Source: Acidimicrobiaceae bacterium
GTDB lineage: Bacteria; Actinomycetota; Acidimicrobiia; Acidimicrobiales; Poriferisodalaceae
DNA length: 64,000 bases
Reading direction: 5' to 3'
Assembly (NCBI GenBank): GCA_002722565.1
Contig: PBMG01000017.1
Span: forward strand, 1-64,000
In this document: piece after piece, positions 16,683 to 25,463 of the stretch
Numbering within the stretch: the first letter of the stretch is position 1
Layout of the letters: each line of letters opens with the position of its first letter
Program-made: the position numbers and the translations under genes
Notes under the pieces: generated by a model
Told to the model about the DNA's origin: nothing
Databases searched by the model: none
What the model saw: only the letters and a program-made list of their open reading frames with translations

Positions 16683-18071
16683 TCAACCGATTTTAGGTTT
16701 CGAAGTTTTGACACGTGAAACCAAGACGCAGGCCACAAGGGAACTGATCATAATGAAACCGAACGCCCATTTATAGAGATCGTAAGCCTCAGCCGCGTTA
16801 GACGGCTCGCCTGTAATTGCGAACATAACGGCTAGACCGAGTGCGCCGCCGAACTGTCGCGCTGTCTGAGTAACTCCGCCTGCAAGACTGAAATACTCAG
16901 GTGATACTTGCGAGACGCCAGCGGCCGCAAGTACCCCCAACGTCATTCCCATTCCTGTGGCACTTAATAAGAGTCCCGGCAGATAGCCCGACCAATAGTT
17001 GGCCTGTTCGCTGAGCATCGTGATCCACCAAAACATTCCAAATGCGCAGATGAAGGTTCCTGGCCCGGCTACGGATCGATGACCGTAACGGTCAGCCAGA
17101 GGCCCTGCGAACGTCGCTCCGACAGTCACCGCTAGCGCACCCACAGCGGTAGATAAACCGGTTACACCTATCGAATAATCCCATGCATCTGTCAAAAATA
17201 GGACTAGCGAAAGCATTAATGCATACATCCCCAAAGTGAAAACGAACAATGCAACTGATGCTCGGCGAAATGACTGGATATGAACCAATGCTTTGGGAAG
17301 TATTGGTTCGGGGTGCCGTTTATTGCGATAGGCGAAAGAAACAAACAGCATGATTCCGGCTGCTACTGAAATTACAGTCCCAGCTGATAACCAACCCCAT
17401 TTGCGCCCTTGAACAATGGCCAACACAACTAGAGCTGTCGCGCAAGAAAGTAGGGCACCACCGGTTATGTCCGGCTTCGCTGCTGACTCATCCTTGGGAG
17501 TTTCGTTGAAGACTTGTTTACTCAAAACGAACGCGCCTACACCGATCGGCAAATTGATCAAAAAGGCCCAACGCCAATTAGCTAGTTCGATGATCCCGGC
17601 ACCTATGGCCGGTCCGAAAGCGTTAGCAGAAGCAAAACAAGCTCCCCAAAGAGTTACCGCTGTGGCCCTCCGTTCGGATGGCCATGAGGCAATTACCAGC
17701 CCCATAGAAGCAGGAGTAATTAAGGCCGCACCGACGCCCTGCAAAGCCCGCATCGCGATCAGAAAAAATGGAACTGGTGCTGCTGCAACTCCAATGGATG
17801 CCAGCACAAACACAGCCAACCCGAAAGACATCACGCGTAAGCGGCCGGCTCGATCCGCTAGCCGGCCACTTACGACTAGTAACGCCGCATAGACCAGAAC
17901 GTAAGCATTGAGTACCCAAGACAACTGAGCATTAGTAACGCCGTCAAAATCTCGTCGAAAGCTCGGGAATGCGACATTGACTATCGACCCATCGACACCC
18001 ACCAAGAACATAGCTAAACCTGCAGCGACTAGAGCCAACCAAGCTTTTCGGGGGATAGTTACGTTGGGCAT
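16683..18071 (-). CDS. MFS drug/proton antiporter, DHA2-like (about 14 TM)
   Basis: Major facilitator with a long (462-residue) hydrophobic chain of about 14 membrane segments, as in EmrB/QacA-type exporters. The family's motif region after TM1 is VDGSIVNVAFPSFRRDF; the loop 2-3 motif is GRLADRAGRLRV; motif C is FGPAIGAGIIE. The substrate cannot be deduced. ATG 18071 is supported by TAAGGT 6 bases upstream. The gene runs 73 bases behind nei on the same strand and is convergent with mutM (7 bases apart). Confidence 0.86.
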   Translation of the reverse strand: MPNVTIPRKAWLALVAAGLAMFLVGVDGSIVNVAFPSFRRDFDGVTNAQLSWVLNAYVLVYAALLVVSGRLADRAGRLRVMSFGLAVFVLASIGVAAAPVPFFLIAMRALQGVGAALITPASMGLVIASWPSERRATAVTLWGACFASANAFGPAIGAGIIELANWRWAFLINLPIGVGAFVLSKQVFNETPKDESAAKPDITGGALLSCATALVVLAIVQGRKWGWLSAGTVISVAAGIMLFVSFAYRNKRHPEPILPKALVHIQSFRRASVALFVFTLGMYALMLSLVLFLTDAWDYSIGVTGLSTAVGALAVTVGATFAGPLADRYGHRSVAGPGTFICAFGMFWWITMLSEQANYWSGYLPGLLLSATGMGMTLGVLAAAGVSQVSPEYFSLAGGVTQTARQFGGALGLAVMFAITGEPSNAAEAYDLYKWAFGFIMISSLVACVLVSRVKTSKPKIG

Positions 18072-18077
18072 GCTCGA

Positions 18078-18083
18078 ACCTTA
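18078..18083 (-). promoter_or_regulatory. Leaderless -10 box for the MFS gene
   Basis: TAAGGT on the minus strand, 6 bases before ATG 18071, without a Shine-Dalgarno sequence in between. Confidence 0.5.
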
Positions 18084-18144
18084 AGCTCAGATAGCAGGCG
18101 ACACGTAATCCATAAGTTGAAGGTTGCGAGCTTAATCAGACTGC

Positions 18145-18936
18145 CTATGACGGTTGACAGCTGTCACACCACCAGCAACTTCTGCCGGCAAGTTTGGTTA
18201 CCTTGATTAAAGAGTCGCAACGGCGACAAAGTTGTCCTTCGCGTTTGTACACGTATAGGGCATCTTCAGGTTTCAAACGGCCTGCCGCCGTTCCAGAATC
18301 TGTTTGGCTCACCGTCACGATCCGGTTTAGTCGAACTCCTTGACGCAGTTGAGATACCGATACATCCCACAGGTCCCTGAGCTCACTCTGTGTCAGATCG
18401 CACGATGGGCGCTCAGGATGAATTCCTAACAAGAAAAGAAACTCGGCTCGATAAACATTCCCAATTCCTGCGATCACTGATTGATCTAACAGAGAAATAG
18501 CGATGGGAGTTTTACGGTTACTTAGGCCAGAGGCGAAGTCCTCCCATTTGCCGCCCCGGCGAAGCGGATCAGGCCCTAATTCGTCAACGACTTCCAATAA
18601 CTCCTCTTGGGGTATGAGAGCACATTTTTGTGGCCCGGTTAGATGCCATGCTCTGGTGCCCTCTAGGCGAAGACGTACGGTGTCCGAAGGTTCCGATTCA
18701 AGAGGTTGCGGTCGGAACTTGCCGATGAGACCCAAGTGGATATGGAGGATGGTCTCCTCGGAAAAAGTAAGAAACAAATGTTTCCCAAAGGCTTCGCTCT
18801 TCACCAAAGCTTTCTGGTTTATAACCGAGGCCCCATACTCAAACCGACCTTGCGGCGAACAGGACGTGACGACCCCTGTGCTTAGGTCAGCTCGCAAATC
18901 TTTAGACAATCGATGAATGGTGTGACCTTCAGGCAC
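18145..18936 (-). CDS. nei: Endonuclease VIII (Nei)-family DNA glycosylase
   Basis: Fpg/Nei-family glycosylase of the actinobacterial Nei type: the start reads PEGHTIHRLS (Pro nucleophile, Glu), not PELPEVE as in MutM. It therefore acts on oxidised pyrimidines rather than 8-oxoG. The H2TH part includes VIAGIGNVYRAEFLF, and the C-terminal zinc finger is CRRCDS with CWWCDSC. Length 263. The start codon is GTG 18936. It is divergent from the P1 peptidase gene, 39 bases apart. Confidence 0.9.
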   Translation of the reverse strand: MPEGHTIHRLSKDLRADLSTGVVTSCSPQGRFEYGASVINQKALVKSEAFGKHLFLTFSEETILHIHLGLIGKFRPQPLESEPSDTVRLRLEGTRAWHLTGPQKCALIPQEELLEVVDELGPDPLRRGGKWEDFASGLSNRKTPIAISLLDQSVIAGIGNVYRAEFLFLLGIHPERPSCDLTQSELRDLWDVSVSQLRQGVRLNRIVTVSQTDSGTAAGRLKPEDALYVYKREGQLCRRCDSLIKVTKLAGRSCWWCDSCQPS

Positions 18937-18975
18937 CGTATATTTCTAGTGCTTATGGAAACGTGAGGTCGACAT

Positions 18976-19872
18976 ATGGCGCTCGGAATTGAAGAAGTGA
19001 TGGTGGGTTGCTGGACTGATGAGGAAAATGCGACGGGCGTGACCGTCATTCTCCCACCTCGAGGGTCCTTAGGAGCTGTAGCGGTGCGAGGAGGAGCCCC
19101 GGGGACGAGGGAGGCAGCAGCGCTTGGACCTAATGGATCCGGACTGGAATGCCATGGAGTTGTCTTATGTGGCAATAGCGTTTTCGGTCTAGCTGCAGCC
19201 GATGGTGTAGTGGAATGGTGTGTAGAGCAAAGTCGCGGTCTGGAGTTGGCCTCCTCAATTGTCCCGGTCGTCGGCGGTGCTGTCATTTTCGACATAACTG
19301 GACCGGATAACCCCAGACCAGGGCCGCTTGCAGGACGGTTAGCTTGCGAAGCGGCGACTACCTCGGATCCAACATCGAAAAGAATCGGTGTAGGACGAGG
19401 CTGCACGGTGGGTAAAGCTGCTGGACGCGCCCATGGAAGCCCAGGAGGCCAGGGAATAGGAATTGCTCAGTCAGGGGAACTAACGGTTGGTGCGATCATT
19501 GCTGTAAATGCGTTTGGTGATGTCATCGATGCTGATGGTTCAGTCTTGGCAGGCTCTTCAGCTCCATCCGAAGCCCCCAGATACCCGTATGTTTCGATTG
19601 AAGAAATTTCTGCCTGGGAAGCGGGTGAAGAGAAAGCGAATACGACGATTGGATGCTTAGTGACCAACGCCCGACTCACAAAAGCTGAAGCTTGCCGAGT
19701 AGCGGACTTAGCGCATACGGGGATTGCAAGAACAATTGACCCGCCCCACACTTCAGTTGATGGTGATGCACTCTTCCTCCTCTCCACTCAGAAAATTGAA
19801 GCAACACCTGATCTCGTCGCTGAGCTCGCGACGAAAGCAGTCACGCTGGCGATCCGGAATGCTGTGACCTAG
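18976..19872 (+). CDS. P1-family peptidase/amidohydrolase (DmpA/NylC-like Ntn hydrolase)
   Basis: Self-cleaving N-terminal-nucleophile hydrolase of MEROPS clan PE/S58 (L-aminopeptidase/D-esterase DmpA, nylon oligomer hydrolase NylC). The predicted autocleavage site is Asn222/Thr223 in KANTTIGCLVTNA, freeing Thr as nucleophile. Upstream family blocks are VAVRGGAPGTREA and LCGNSVFGLAAADGV. Length 298 is normal for the proenzyme, and no signal peptide is present. The physiological substrate in such orphans is usually a short or beta-peptide; not determinable here. Confidence 0.9.
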   Translation: MALGIEEVMVGCWTDEENATGVTVILPPRGSLGAVAVRGGAPGTREAAALGPNGSGLECHGVVLCGNSVFGLAAADGVVEWCVEQSRGLELASSIVPVVGGAVIFDITGPDNPRPGPLAGRLACEAATTSDPTSKRIGVGRGCTVGKAAGRAHGSPGGQGIGIAQSGELTVGAIIAVNAFGDVIDADGSVLAGSSAPSEAPRYPYVSIEEISAWEAGEEKANTTIGCLVTNARLTKAEACRVADLAHTGIARTIDPPHTSVDGDALFLLSTQKIEATPDLVAELATKAVTLAIRNAVT

Positions 19873-20160
19873 CAATAAAGGTTTCATTAAGAAAGTCCTG
19901 TGCCACCTAACCCCTCGTGGACTGTGTCAACATCTGAGCACCAGAGAAAGGAGGTGGTCCAAACAATGCCAATACTAAATAGGACTCTGGAGGTGGTCGG
20001 GCGCTGAAGCGGCCTACCAACTTGGGAGGAAGCTTCCTTCGTTATTCAATGAAGAGGTGGCGACTCCAACCCGGATCATCCCATCTGATGGTGTGCGTGC
20101 CGGTCCTCGCGCAATTAAGCCCTAACTATTTTAGATAGGCAACCCGCCTCAGATGAACTA
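19873..20160 (+). other. Gene-poor transcribed-looking stretch with near-perfect Shine-Dalgarno and 13-codon frame
   Basis: No ordinary gene lies between the P1 peptidase and 20248. At 19945-19959 the sequence AGAAAGGAGGTGGTC pairs almost perfectly with the 16S rRNA 3' end, 8 bases after its core ATG 19966 opens a frame of only 13 codons (ends TGA 20005-20007). A second GGAGGTGG sits just before that TGA. In the +1 frame from the TGA, the sequence stays open to a TAA near 20125. AGGAAGCTTCCT near 20029 is a 12-base palindrome. A strong hairpin follows at 20161. This could be a leader peptide, a frameshifted small gene, an sRNA or a decayed gene. Confidence 0.35.
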
Positions 20161-20191
20161 AAGCGCCCTCGCTCTTGTAGCGAGGGCGCTT
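20161..20191 (+). terminator. Strong 12-bp hairpin, probable terminator
   Basis: AAGCGCCCTCGC and its exact complement GCGAGGGCGCTT flank a 7-base loop (TCTTGTA). The stem is a perfect GC-rich 12 bp. The T-run afterwards is weak (CTATTAG), as is common for actinobacterial terminators. It closes the plus-strand transcription unit ahead of the minus-strand gene ending at 20248 and could serve both directions. Confidence 0.75.
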
Positions 20192-20247
20192 CTATTAGGT
20201 GACTTGCTCTCGAATAGAGGTCTCTCTCGAAAATAAACCAGACGAAA

Positions 20248-20619
20248 CTATCCTTCGAGATTTCTGATCTCATCTTGTAGTCGTGATTTAAGATTTTTGG
20301 GTAATTTGTCGACCACTAGGTCATAGCTATCTTCGATCCATTCCCCAACTTCCTCCAGAGGAACCGACCCGTCTAGAGAAATGTGATTCCAGTGCTTTTT
20401 GTGAAAGTTGCTAGCTCGGACAGCCGCATACTGCTGACGAAGTAATTCCGCTTTGCCAGGGTCACATTTGAGCATGACTGAAGCGGGATCGGAATGTAGC
20501 GGAAGCAGAGCAAACATTTTGCCCCCAACTTTGAAGACAGACACATGCTCTCCAAAGGGAAAATCCTCAACCGCTTCAGGCTGAGCTAAGCAAGTTTCAA
20601 CTAAGAGGTCTCGAGTCAT
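20248..20619 (-). CDS. MmcQ/YjbR family protein
   Basis: 123-residue member of the MmcQ/YjbR (CyaY-like fold) family, often described as DNA-binding. Marks are EDFPFGEHVSVFKVGGKMFALL near the N-terminus, CDPGKAELLRQQY, and HWNHISLDG in the C-terminal half. The function of the family is not established. It starts at ATG 20619 and is divergent from the small zinc-ribbon gene. Confidence 0.82.
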   Translation of the reverse strand: MTRDLLVETCLAQPEAVEDFPFGEHVSVFKVGGKMFALLPLHSDPASVMLKCDPGKAELLRQQYAAVRASNFHKKHWNHISLDGSVPLEEVGEWIEDSYDLVVDKLPKNLKSRLQDEIRNLEG

Positions 20620-20667
20620 TCTCGCCCCATTCCACTATTAGAGCATCTCAAGTGTCACTATGCGACC

Positions 20668-20865
20668 GTGACAAATAGTGATCAAAGGCTCGAATTCGAA
20701 TGCCCGCGTTGTTCGGGAGCAGCTAACGAGATCTTCTATGGACCTTGCGAAGTTTGTCGCGACGATCTGCGACAGAAGTTTGCAGCGAAAACGCGCGATG
20801 TCGATAGCGAACGCTACGAGCCAAAAATGAATGTGACCCCTAATGCCGTAGCCACAAAAGAATGA
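20668..20865 (+). CDS. Small zinc-ribbon protein
   Basis: 65 residues with two CxxC knuckles, CPRCSG (residues 12-15) and CEVCRD (27-30), fitting a four-Cys zinc ribbon. A polar, probably disordered tail follows. No specific family recognised. The start is GTG 20668. It is convergent with the aminotransferase, 82 bases apart, with nothing evident between them. Confidence 0.65.
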   Translation: MTNSDQRLEFECPRCSGAANEIFYGPCEVCRDDLRQKFAAKTRDVDSERYEPKMNVTPNAVATKE

Positions 20866-20947
20866 GGGACACGGTCAATGGCTTGCGCGCTCGATAGATC
20901 ACAGCAATGAGTGTCTAGGTGCCTTGAACGAAGCGCGGAGTCATGGT

Positions 20948-22093
20948 TCAGGCTGACCAATTACTTAACTTCTCAATTGTCTCAAGCGCTTCTCTGGTAG
21001 AACCGGCGAACGAAAATCGAATAAACCGATGTCCTTCGCTAGGGTCAAAGTCGATACCCGGAGTCACCGCTATCCCTAGCTCGCTGAGCCATTGTTGGGC
21101 TAACGCTTGGCTGTCATCACATAAGTGGTCTACCTGTGCCCAGATATAAAAAGCGCCGTCAGCCGGAGCGAGCTTACCGATTCCGACACTAGGCAAACCT
21201 TCCAAGAGAATCTGCCGATTAGTGCGATAGCGGTCAAGGTTGATCTCAAGTTCATCGTGGCTGTCAAACGCGCCAAGAGCGGCATGTTGCGAGACTGAGG
21301 CTGCAGCGATGAAAGCATTTTGCGCTAGACGTTCAACTGGTGCCACCAAAGTATCGGGCAAGACCAGCCATCCGACTCGCCACCCTGTCATAGAAAAGTA
21401 TTTTGAAAAACTATTAACTACGACAGCCTCCTCCCAAAATGAGGCCGCGGTTGGGGCGGCGGCCCCGTAAGTCACGCCGTGATAAATCTCATCTGAGATG
21501 AGCCGAACTTCATTGGCTTGACACCAGTTAACTATCTCCAGAAGTTCGTTTTCTAGGAGCATGGTTCCAGTTGGATTGGACGGGCTGGCTACAACTAGCC
21601 CGTCGATTGGGCCGAGTGATTCAAGCCCCTCCGGTGAGGGTTGAAAACGTGTTTCGGGCCCGACAGGCAGATCTACGACTTCGACATCTAACGCTCGCAG
21701 CACATTTCGATAACAGGGGTAACCCGGAGTCGGAACAGCTACTCGATCACCAGATTCGAAACAAGCTAGGAAAGCCAAGGTAAATGCGCCGCTAGCCCCC
21801 ATGGTGATCCCTATACGCGAGGGTGGGATCTCAGTCTTATACCACTCGAGGTAGTGAAGACTTAAACGCTCGCGAAGAGGCTCCATCCCCATTGCAGAGG
21901 TGTAACCAAGAATTTCCTCTTCGATTGCCTTGATAGCGTTTTGCCTTGCTCCTAAAGGAGCTGGTGTAGAAGGTTGACCGACCTCAAGGTGAAGGACCTC
22001 TTTCCCGGTACTTTCTCTTTCCGCTGCTGATCGCATTACCTCCATGACATAAAAGGGAGCAATGTTAGATCGGTTAGAAATTTTGATTGCCAT
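20948..22093 (-). CDS. Class I/II PLP-dependent aminotransferase
   Basis: Fold-type I aminotransferase of 381 residues. Landmarks: TMGASGAFTLAFLA (cofactor phosphate-binding turn), PGYPCYRN (ring-stacking Tyr), SPSNPTGT, SDEIYHG (Asp to pyridine N, Tyr) and the PLP Lys in VNSFSKYFSMTGWRVGW, with RFSFAGS near the end holding the carboxylate-binding Arg. The amino acid specificity cannot be told from sequence. The start is ATG 22093. It is divergent from pncB over a 124-base structured spacer. Confidence 0.9.
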   Translation of the reverse strand: MAIKISNRSNIAPFYVMEVMRSAAERESTGKEVLHLEVGQPSTPAPLGARQNAIKAIEEEILGYTSAMGMEPLRERLSLHYLEWYKTEIPPSRIGITMGASGAFTLAFLACFESGDRVAVPTPGYPCYRNVLRALDVEVVDLPVGPETRFQPSPEGLESLGPIDGLVVASPSNPTGTMLLENELLEIVNWCQANEVRLISDEIYHGVTYGAAAPTAASFWEEAVVVNSFSKYFSMTGWRVGWLVLPDTLVAPVERLAQNAFIAAASVSQHAALGAFDSHDELEINLDRYRTNRQILLEGLPSVGIGKLAPADGAFYIWAQVDHLCDDSQALAQQWLSELGIAVTPGIDFDPSEGHRFIRFSFAGSTREALETIEKLSNWSA

Positions 22094-22131
22094 ACCAAGG
22101 ATTGTGGCGGTTATTAGTCAGCCTGGTAGGT

Positions 22132-22203
22132 CTTTTGAACTTTCAAAGCCTCTCTGAGAACCTTTAACCCTAGAAAAAAGGGTTTAGGAAGAAAGAGGCC
22201 TTT
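22132..22203 (+). promoter_or_regulatory. Structured leader with alternative hairpins upstream of pncB
   Basis: AAAGCCTCT (22145-22153) pairs with AGAGGCCTTT (22194-22203) with one bulge. Nested inside it, CTTTAACCC pairs imperfectly with GGGTTTAGG around a TAGAAAAAA loop. The AAAG at 22145-22148 can pair instead with CTTT at 22132-22135 in a small upstream hairpin, so two structures exclude each other. The element ends 14 bases before the pncB ATG and could act as an attenuator, riboswitch or regulator-binding site. No named riboswitch is recognised. Confidence 0.35.
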
Positions 22204-22217
22204 CTCCAACTCTTCTG

Positions 22218-23528
22218 ATGGACCATGCTGTAGGTATGAGCAGCGCGTTGATGACGGACCTCTACGAGGTCACCATGCTTGATGCAGCGCTCCGATCAGG
22301 AGTGGCGGCGCGGCGCGCCACCTTTGAAGTTTTCGCGAGACGGCTACCCGCGGGACGCGGGTACGGCGTGGTGGCCGGACCGGGCCGCCTGGTTGAGCAG
22401 CTGGCTAACTTTCGTTTCTCGGCGGATCAAATCGAGTACCTATACGGACTCGGCCGTTTCACCGACGATCTTTTGGATTATCTCGAATCCTTTCAATTCC
22501 AAGGAGAGGTATGGAGCTACAGAGAAGGCGACTTTTATGTACCTGGTAGTCCGGTATTAAGAGTTGATTGTTCCTTTGGAGCAGGTCTTCTTCTCGAGAC
22601 CCTCGTTTTGTCGGTCCTAAATCATGATTGCGCAGTTGCTTCAGCTGCGGCGCGAATGCATGACGTGGCTAATGGTCGACATCTCATCGAGATGGGCGGT
22701 CGAAGAACACACGAAGAAGCGGCGGTAGCTGCTGCGAGAGCGGCTTGGCTAGTTGGCTTCGACACCACCTCGAACATGGAGGCTGGGATTCGTTTTAACG
22801 TGCCAACAGCAGGCACATCAGCACATGCTTTTACGCTTGCACATGACGACGAAGAATCTGCGTTCGAAGCGCAGATCGAAGCGCACGGTCTAGAAACGAC
22901 GTTGCTCGTGGATACATACGAAATAGAGACTGGTATCGACCGGGCGTTAGCCGCAGCAAAAAGGCTGGGAGGAGTCCCTGGGGCCATTCGAATTGACTCA
23001 GGAAACCTCGCGGATGAGGCACTGAGAGCCCGGAAAAAGTTAGACACAAACGATGCTCAATCGACGCGCATCGTCGTCTCAGGTGACCTTGATGAATACC
23101 GAATCGCCGACCTAGCTGATCAGCCCATTGATGGATACGGCGTAGGAACGCAATTGGTAGTTGGGTCGGGCCACGCCACTGCTGGCATGGTCTACAAATT
23201 AGTGGCCATCGCCCGAAGATCAGGATCCCATGAGCCCGTTGTTCCGGTAGCGAAGTCGTCCGAAGGTAAGGCTACTAGGGGTGGAGTTGTGCGGCCTTAC
23301 CGGATTATCGATCAAGGCACTGCAGTTGATGAAATTCTTGTTGAGCACGATAGGCCTGGCCCGCCTGATGCTAGAGCACTGCACGTTCCGTTATTTAGAG
23401 CGTCGGGGTCGGCCTATCCATACAGCCTTGAAGACGATCGAGATTTTCACCTTCGTGCCCGAAAAGAGTTGCCGGATTCCATGCGGCAACTCGATTCTGA
23501 ACCTTTGTTCGAAGCGCGAACTTCGTAG
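22218..23528 (+). CDS. pncB: Nicotinate phosphoribosyltransferase
   Basis: Converts nicotinate and PRPP to nicotinate mononucleotide in the Preiss-Handler NAD salvage route. Typical blocks: SALMTDLYEVTML at the N-terminus, ARRLPAGRGYGVVAG, the GGRRTHEEAAV substrate loop, GTSAHAFTLAH, and IRIDSGNL plus GVGTQLVVG in the phosphate-binding barrel end. 436 residues, actinobacterial Rv1330c-like length. Two in-frame starts are plausible, ATG 22218 and ATG 22236; the second begins exactly where most homologues do. A structured leader precedes it. Confidence 0.93.
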   Translation: MDHAVGMSSALMTDLYEVTMLDAALRSGVAARRATFEVFARRLPAGRGYGVVAGPGRLVEQLANFRFSADQIEYLYGLGRFTDDLLDYLESFQFQGEVWSYREGDFYVPGSPVLRVDCSFGAGLLLETLVLSVLNHDCAVASAAARMHDVANGRHLIEMGGRRTHEEAAVAAARAAWLVGFDTTSNMEAGIRFNVPTAGTSAHAFTLAHDDEESAFEAQIEAHGLETTLLVDTYEIETGIDRALAAAKRLGGVPGAIRIDSGNLADEALRARKKLDTNDAQSTRIVVSGDLDEYRIADLADQPIDGYGVGTQLVVGSGHATAGMVYKLVAIARRSGSHEPVVPVAKSSEGKATRGGVVRPYRIIDQGTAVDEILVEHDRPGPPDARALHVPLFRASGSAYPYSLEDDRDFHLRARKELPDSMRQLDSEPLFEARTS

Positions 23529-23564
23529 GCCTCCTGGGGTGGATTCCGGATTCGTTCTGGTGAG

Positions 23565-24557
23565 TCACTTGGTGATGAAGACACCTTGAGAAGCGCCTGC
23601 CTCTAAAGTTCGGGCTACGTCAATCACCCGCGGACCATCGCGTCGCACCACGGCGACAGCAGGACCATCAGCGGAAACTTGATGTTCCCGGTCACCATCG
23701 AAGGCCAAAGTAGAAGGACCCAGTAATTCCACCTCTTCCTCTAAGTCGACTTTCTGAACGCTCTTAACTGGCACTTCTCTGTATAAGCCAGGAGCGATGG
23801 GGGCAGTGGTCAGCGCGCCACCTGCACCACAGGTCACCAATATTGCTGCATCGTCATCTGCTCGGCATGTTGTATGTAGCCCTGCAACAGAGGAAACGCC
23901 AATGGTGTCAGGCATAGCGGTGGTGACTAGCAACTGACGGAGGTTCGTCGCATCAACTGGCAAGCGATTACCAACGAAATCATTGGCAAGAGTAGCGGCG
24001 TCGATGAGAGCGATGTCTTCTGACCCGTCGGAAAGCTTCAAGTGGACCACCTTTGAACGTGGCGCTACCGCGTAGAGATCAACCAGGCTCATTGCTACTA
24101 ACCCGGCAGCAGCACCTGCGACTGTTGGTTCAACAAGTGAAGGGAAGACATTGTTTGTTCCGGTAGACATCGGGACCAATACTGCTTCAGGCCAGGCTCT
24201 AGCTATAGTCCGGTTGGTTCCGTCACCTCCAAGAGTGATTATTACTCTGATGCCACGCTCTCTCATAGTAAGGGCAGCCCTCTCGGTGTCCATAGGGTCG
24301 ACGCGGGCACCGATATCCAGAATTTCTAGATCTGCATCCACCGGTAAATCAGCTAATGCTCCACTGGCAATCCCGAAAGGTTCTTTCATCGCGACTACGT
24401 GGGTCACACCAGCAGCTACTGCTCCGATAACAGCTCTCGCGATGCGATTGCGTTTGTCCTCAGCGCTCGATACACCTCCGCGAGCCGCGACCCGGCGGAT
24501 ATCTCGACCAGAAACAGGGTTCGCGATGATGCCAACAGTCTCTGATTGATCCGTCAC
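23565..24557 (-). CDS. AcoX-like ATP-NAD-kinase-fold protein
   Basis: NAD-kinase/diacylglycerol-kinase-fold protein of the AcoX group. The N-terminal VGIIANPVSGRDIRR and central ITLGGDGTNR (the GGDGT nucleotide-binding motif) are the main marks, with STGTNNVFP following. In other bacteria AcoX accompanies acetoin catabolism, but no acetoin dehydrogenase is here. It may be a small-molecule or NAD-related kinase, which would suit its place between pncB and thiD. I favour GTG 24557 because TAGGGT sits 7 bases upstream; a TTG at 24575 would add six residues. Confidence 0.75.
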   Translation of the reverse strand: MTDQSETVGIIANPVSGRDIRRVAARGGVSSAEDKRNRIARAVIGAVAAGVTHVVAMKEPFGIASGALADLPVDADLEILDIGARVDPMDTERAALTMRERGIRVIITLGGDGTNRTIARAWPEAVLVPMSTGTNNVFPSLVEPTVAGAAAGLVAMSLVDLYAVAPRSKVVHLKLSDGSEDIALIDAATLANDFVGNRLPVDATNLRQLLVTTAMPDTIGVSSVAGLHTTCRADDDAAILVTCGAGGALTTAPIAPGLYREVPVKSVQKVDLEEEVELLGPSTLAFDGDREHQVSADGPAVAVVRRDGPRVIDVARTLEAGASQGVFITK

Positions 24558-24564
24558 ATCCCCC

Positions 24565-24570
24565 ACCCTA
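24565..24570 (-). promoter_or_regulatory. Leaderless -10 box for the AcoX-like gene
   Basis: TAGGGT on the minus strand, 7 bases before GTG 24557. It supports that GTG rather than the upstream TTG as the start, since the box lies inside the longer version. Confidence 0.5.
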
Positions 24571-24607
24571 GGCAAGGAATTGGTTCAGTATCTGCTACAA
24601 CAAGCTT

Positions 24608-25426
24608 GTGACTCAACCTCCGGTGGTGCTAACGATTGCGGGTTCAGACTCAGGAGGAGGTTCGGGACTCCAAGCAGATTTACGAACTTTCGCTGCTCAA
24701 TCAGTTCACGGTGTTTGCGCATTGACCGTTGTTTCTTCGCAAAACACAAAAGAATTTCGATCAGCCCTGCCAGTTCCAGCGTTGGACGTTCGGTCTCAAA
24801 TCGAAGCGATTTTGGATGATTTTGAAGTCAAAGCTGTCAAGACAGGGCTTCTGTACTCGCAAGAAAATATTGAGCTAATCAGTGAGATGGCAGACGCAGA
24901 CCTCTTTCCTTCGTTGATCATCGACCCAGTGATTGTTAATCGGCATGGCGAACTCTTGTATGAGAGTCAAACCATCGAATTGATGCGTCGACAGTTGATA
25001 CCGAAGGCCTTAGTGCTAACCCCCAACCACCTCGAAGCGATGCATCTCTTGGGTGACGAAATCAAGGAGGATATCGAAGCGTTGTCGACAGCAGCGCTGC
25101 GTCTAACAGCTATGGGACCATCGGTTGTGGTACTGACCGGCGGTCGCCGCGATTCACCTTCGATGGTTGACGTTGTCGCATGCAACGGAAAAGTTTCTGT
25201 CTTAGAAGTTGGACGTTGTTCAACGAGCAATGTCCGTGGCACGGGCGACACCTTTTCGGCGGCAATTGCTGCAGGAATTGCAAAAGGAACAACAGCCCTA
25301 GAATCCGTAAAAGAAGCTCAGGTCTTCACTGCAGCTGCAGTTCGTCGAGCAGCGAGTTGGAAACTGGGTTCAGGTGAAGGACCAATCGATCATCTAGGTC
25401 CCTTGAATGCAGTCGGCCTAGACTGA
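24608..25426 (+). CDS. thiD: Hydroxymethylpyrimidine/phosphomethylpyrimidine kinase
   Basis: Ribokinase-fold kinase that phosphorylates HMP and HMP-P in thiamine synthesis. N-terminus VVLTIAGSDSGGGSGLQADL, then ALTVVSSQNT, VKTGLLYS, DPVIVNRHGELL, LTPNHLEA and the C-terminal anion hole RGTGDTFSAAIAAG with catalytic Asp. Length 272 is standard and no ThiE or TenA fusion is present. The start is GTG 24608. It stands alone among the thiamine genes and is divergent from the AcoX-like gene by about 50 bases. Confidence 0.93.
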   Translation: MTQPPVVLTIAGSDSGGGSGLQADLRTFAAQSVHGVCALTVVSSQNTKEFRSALPVPALDVRSQIEAILDDFEVKAVKTGLLYSQENIELISEMADADLFPSLIIDPVIVNRHGELLYESQTIELMRRQLIPKALVLTPNHLEAMHLLGDEIKEDIEALSTAALRLTAMGPSVVVLTGGRRDSPSMVDVVACNGKVSVLEVGRCSTSNVRGTGDTFSAAIAAGIAKGTTALESVKEAQVFTAAAVRRAASWKLGSGEGPIDHLGPLNAVGLD

Positions 25427-25463
25427 TAACGCTCTAACTTAATTTAGCCTTTGGGAGAACCTA

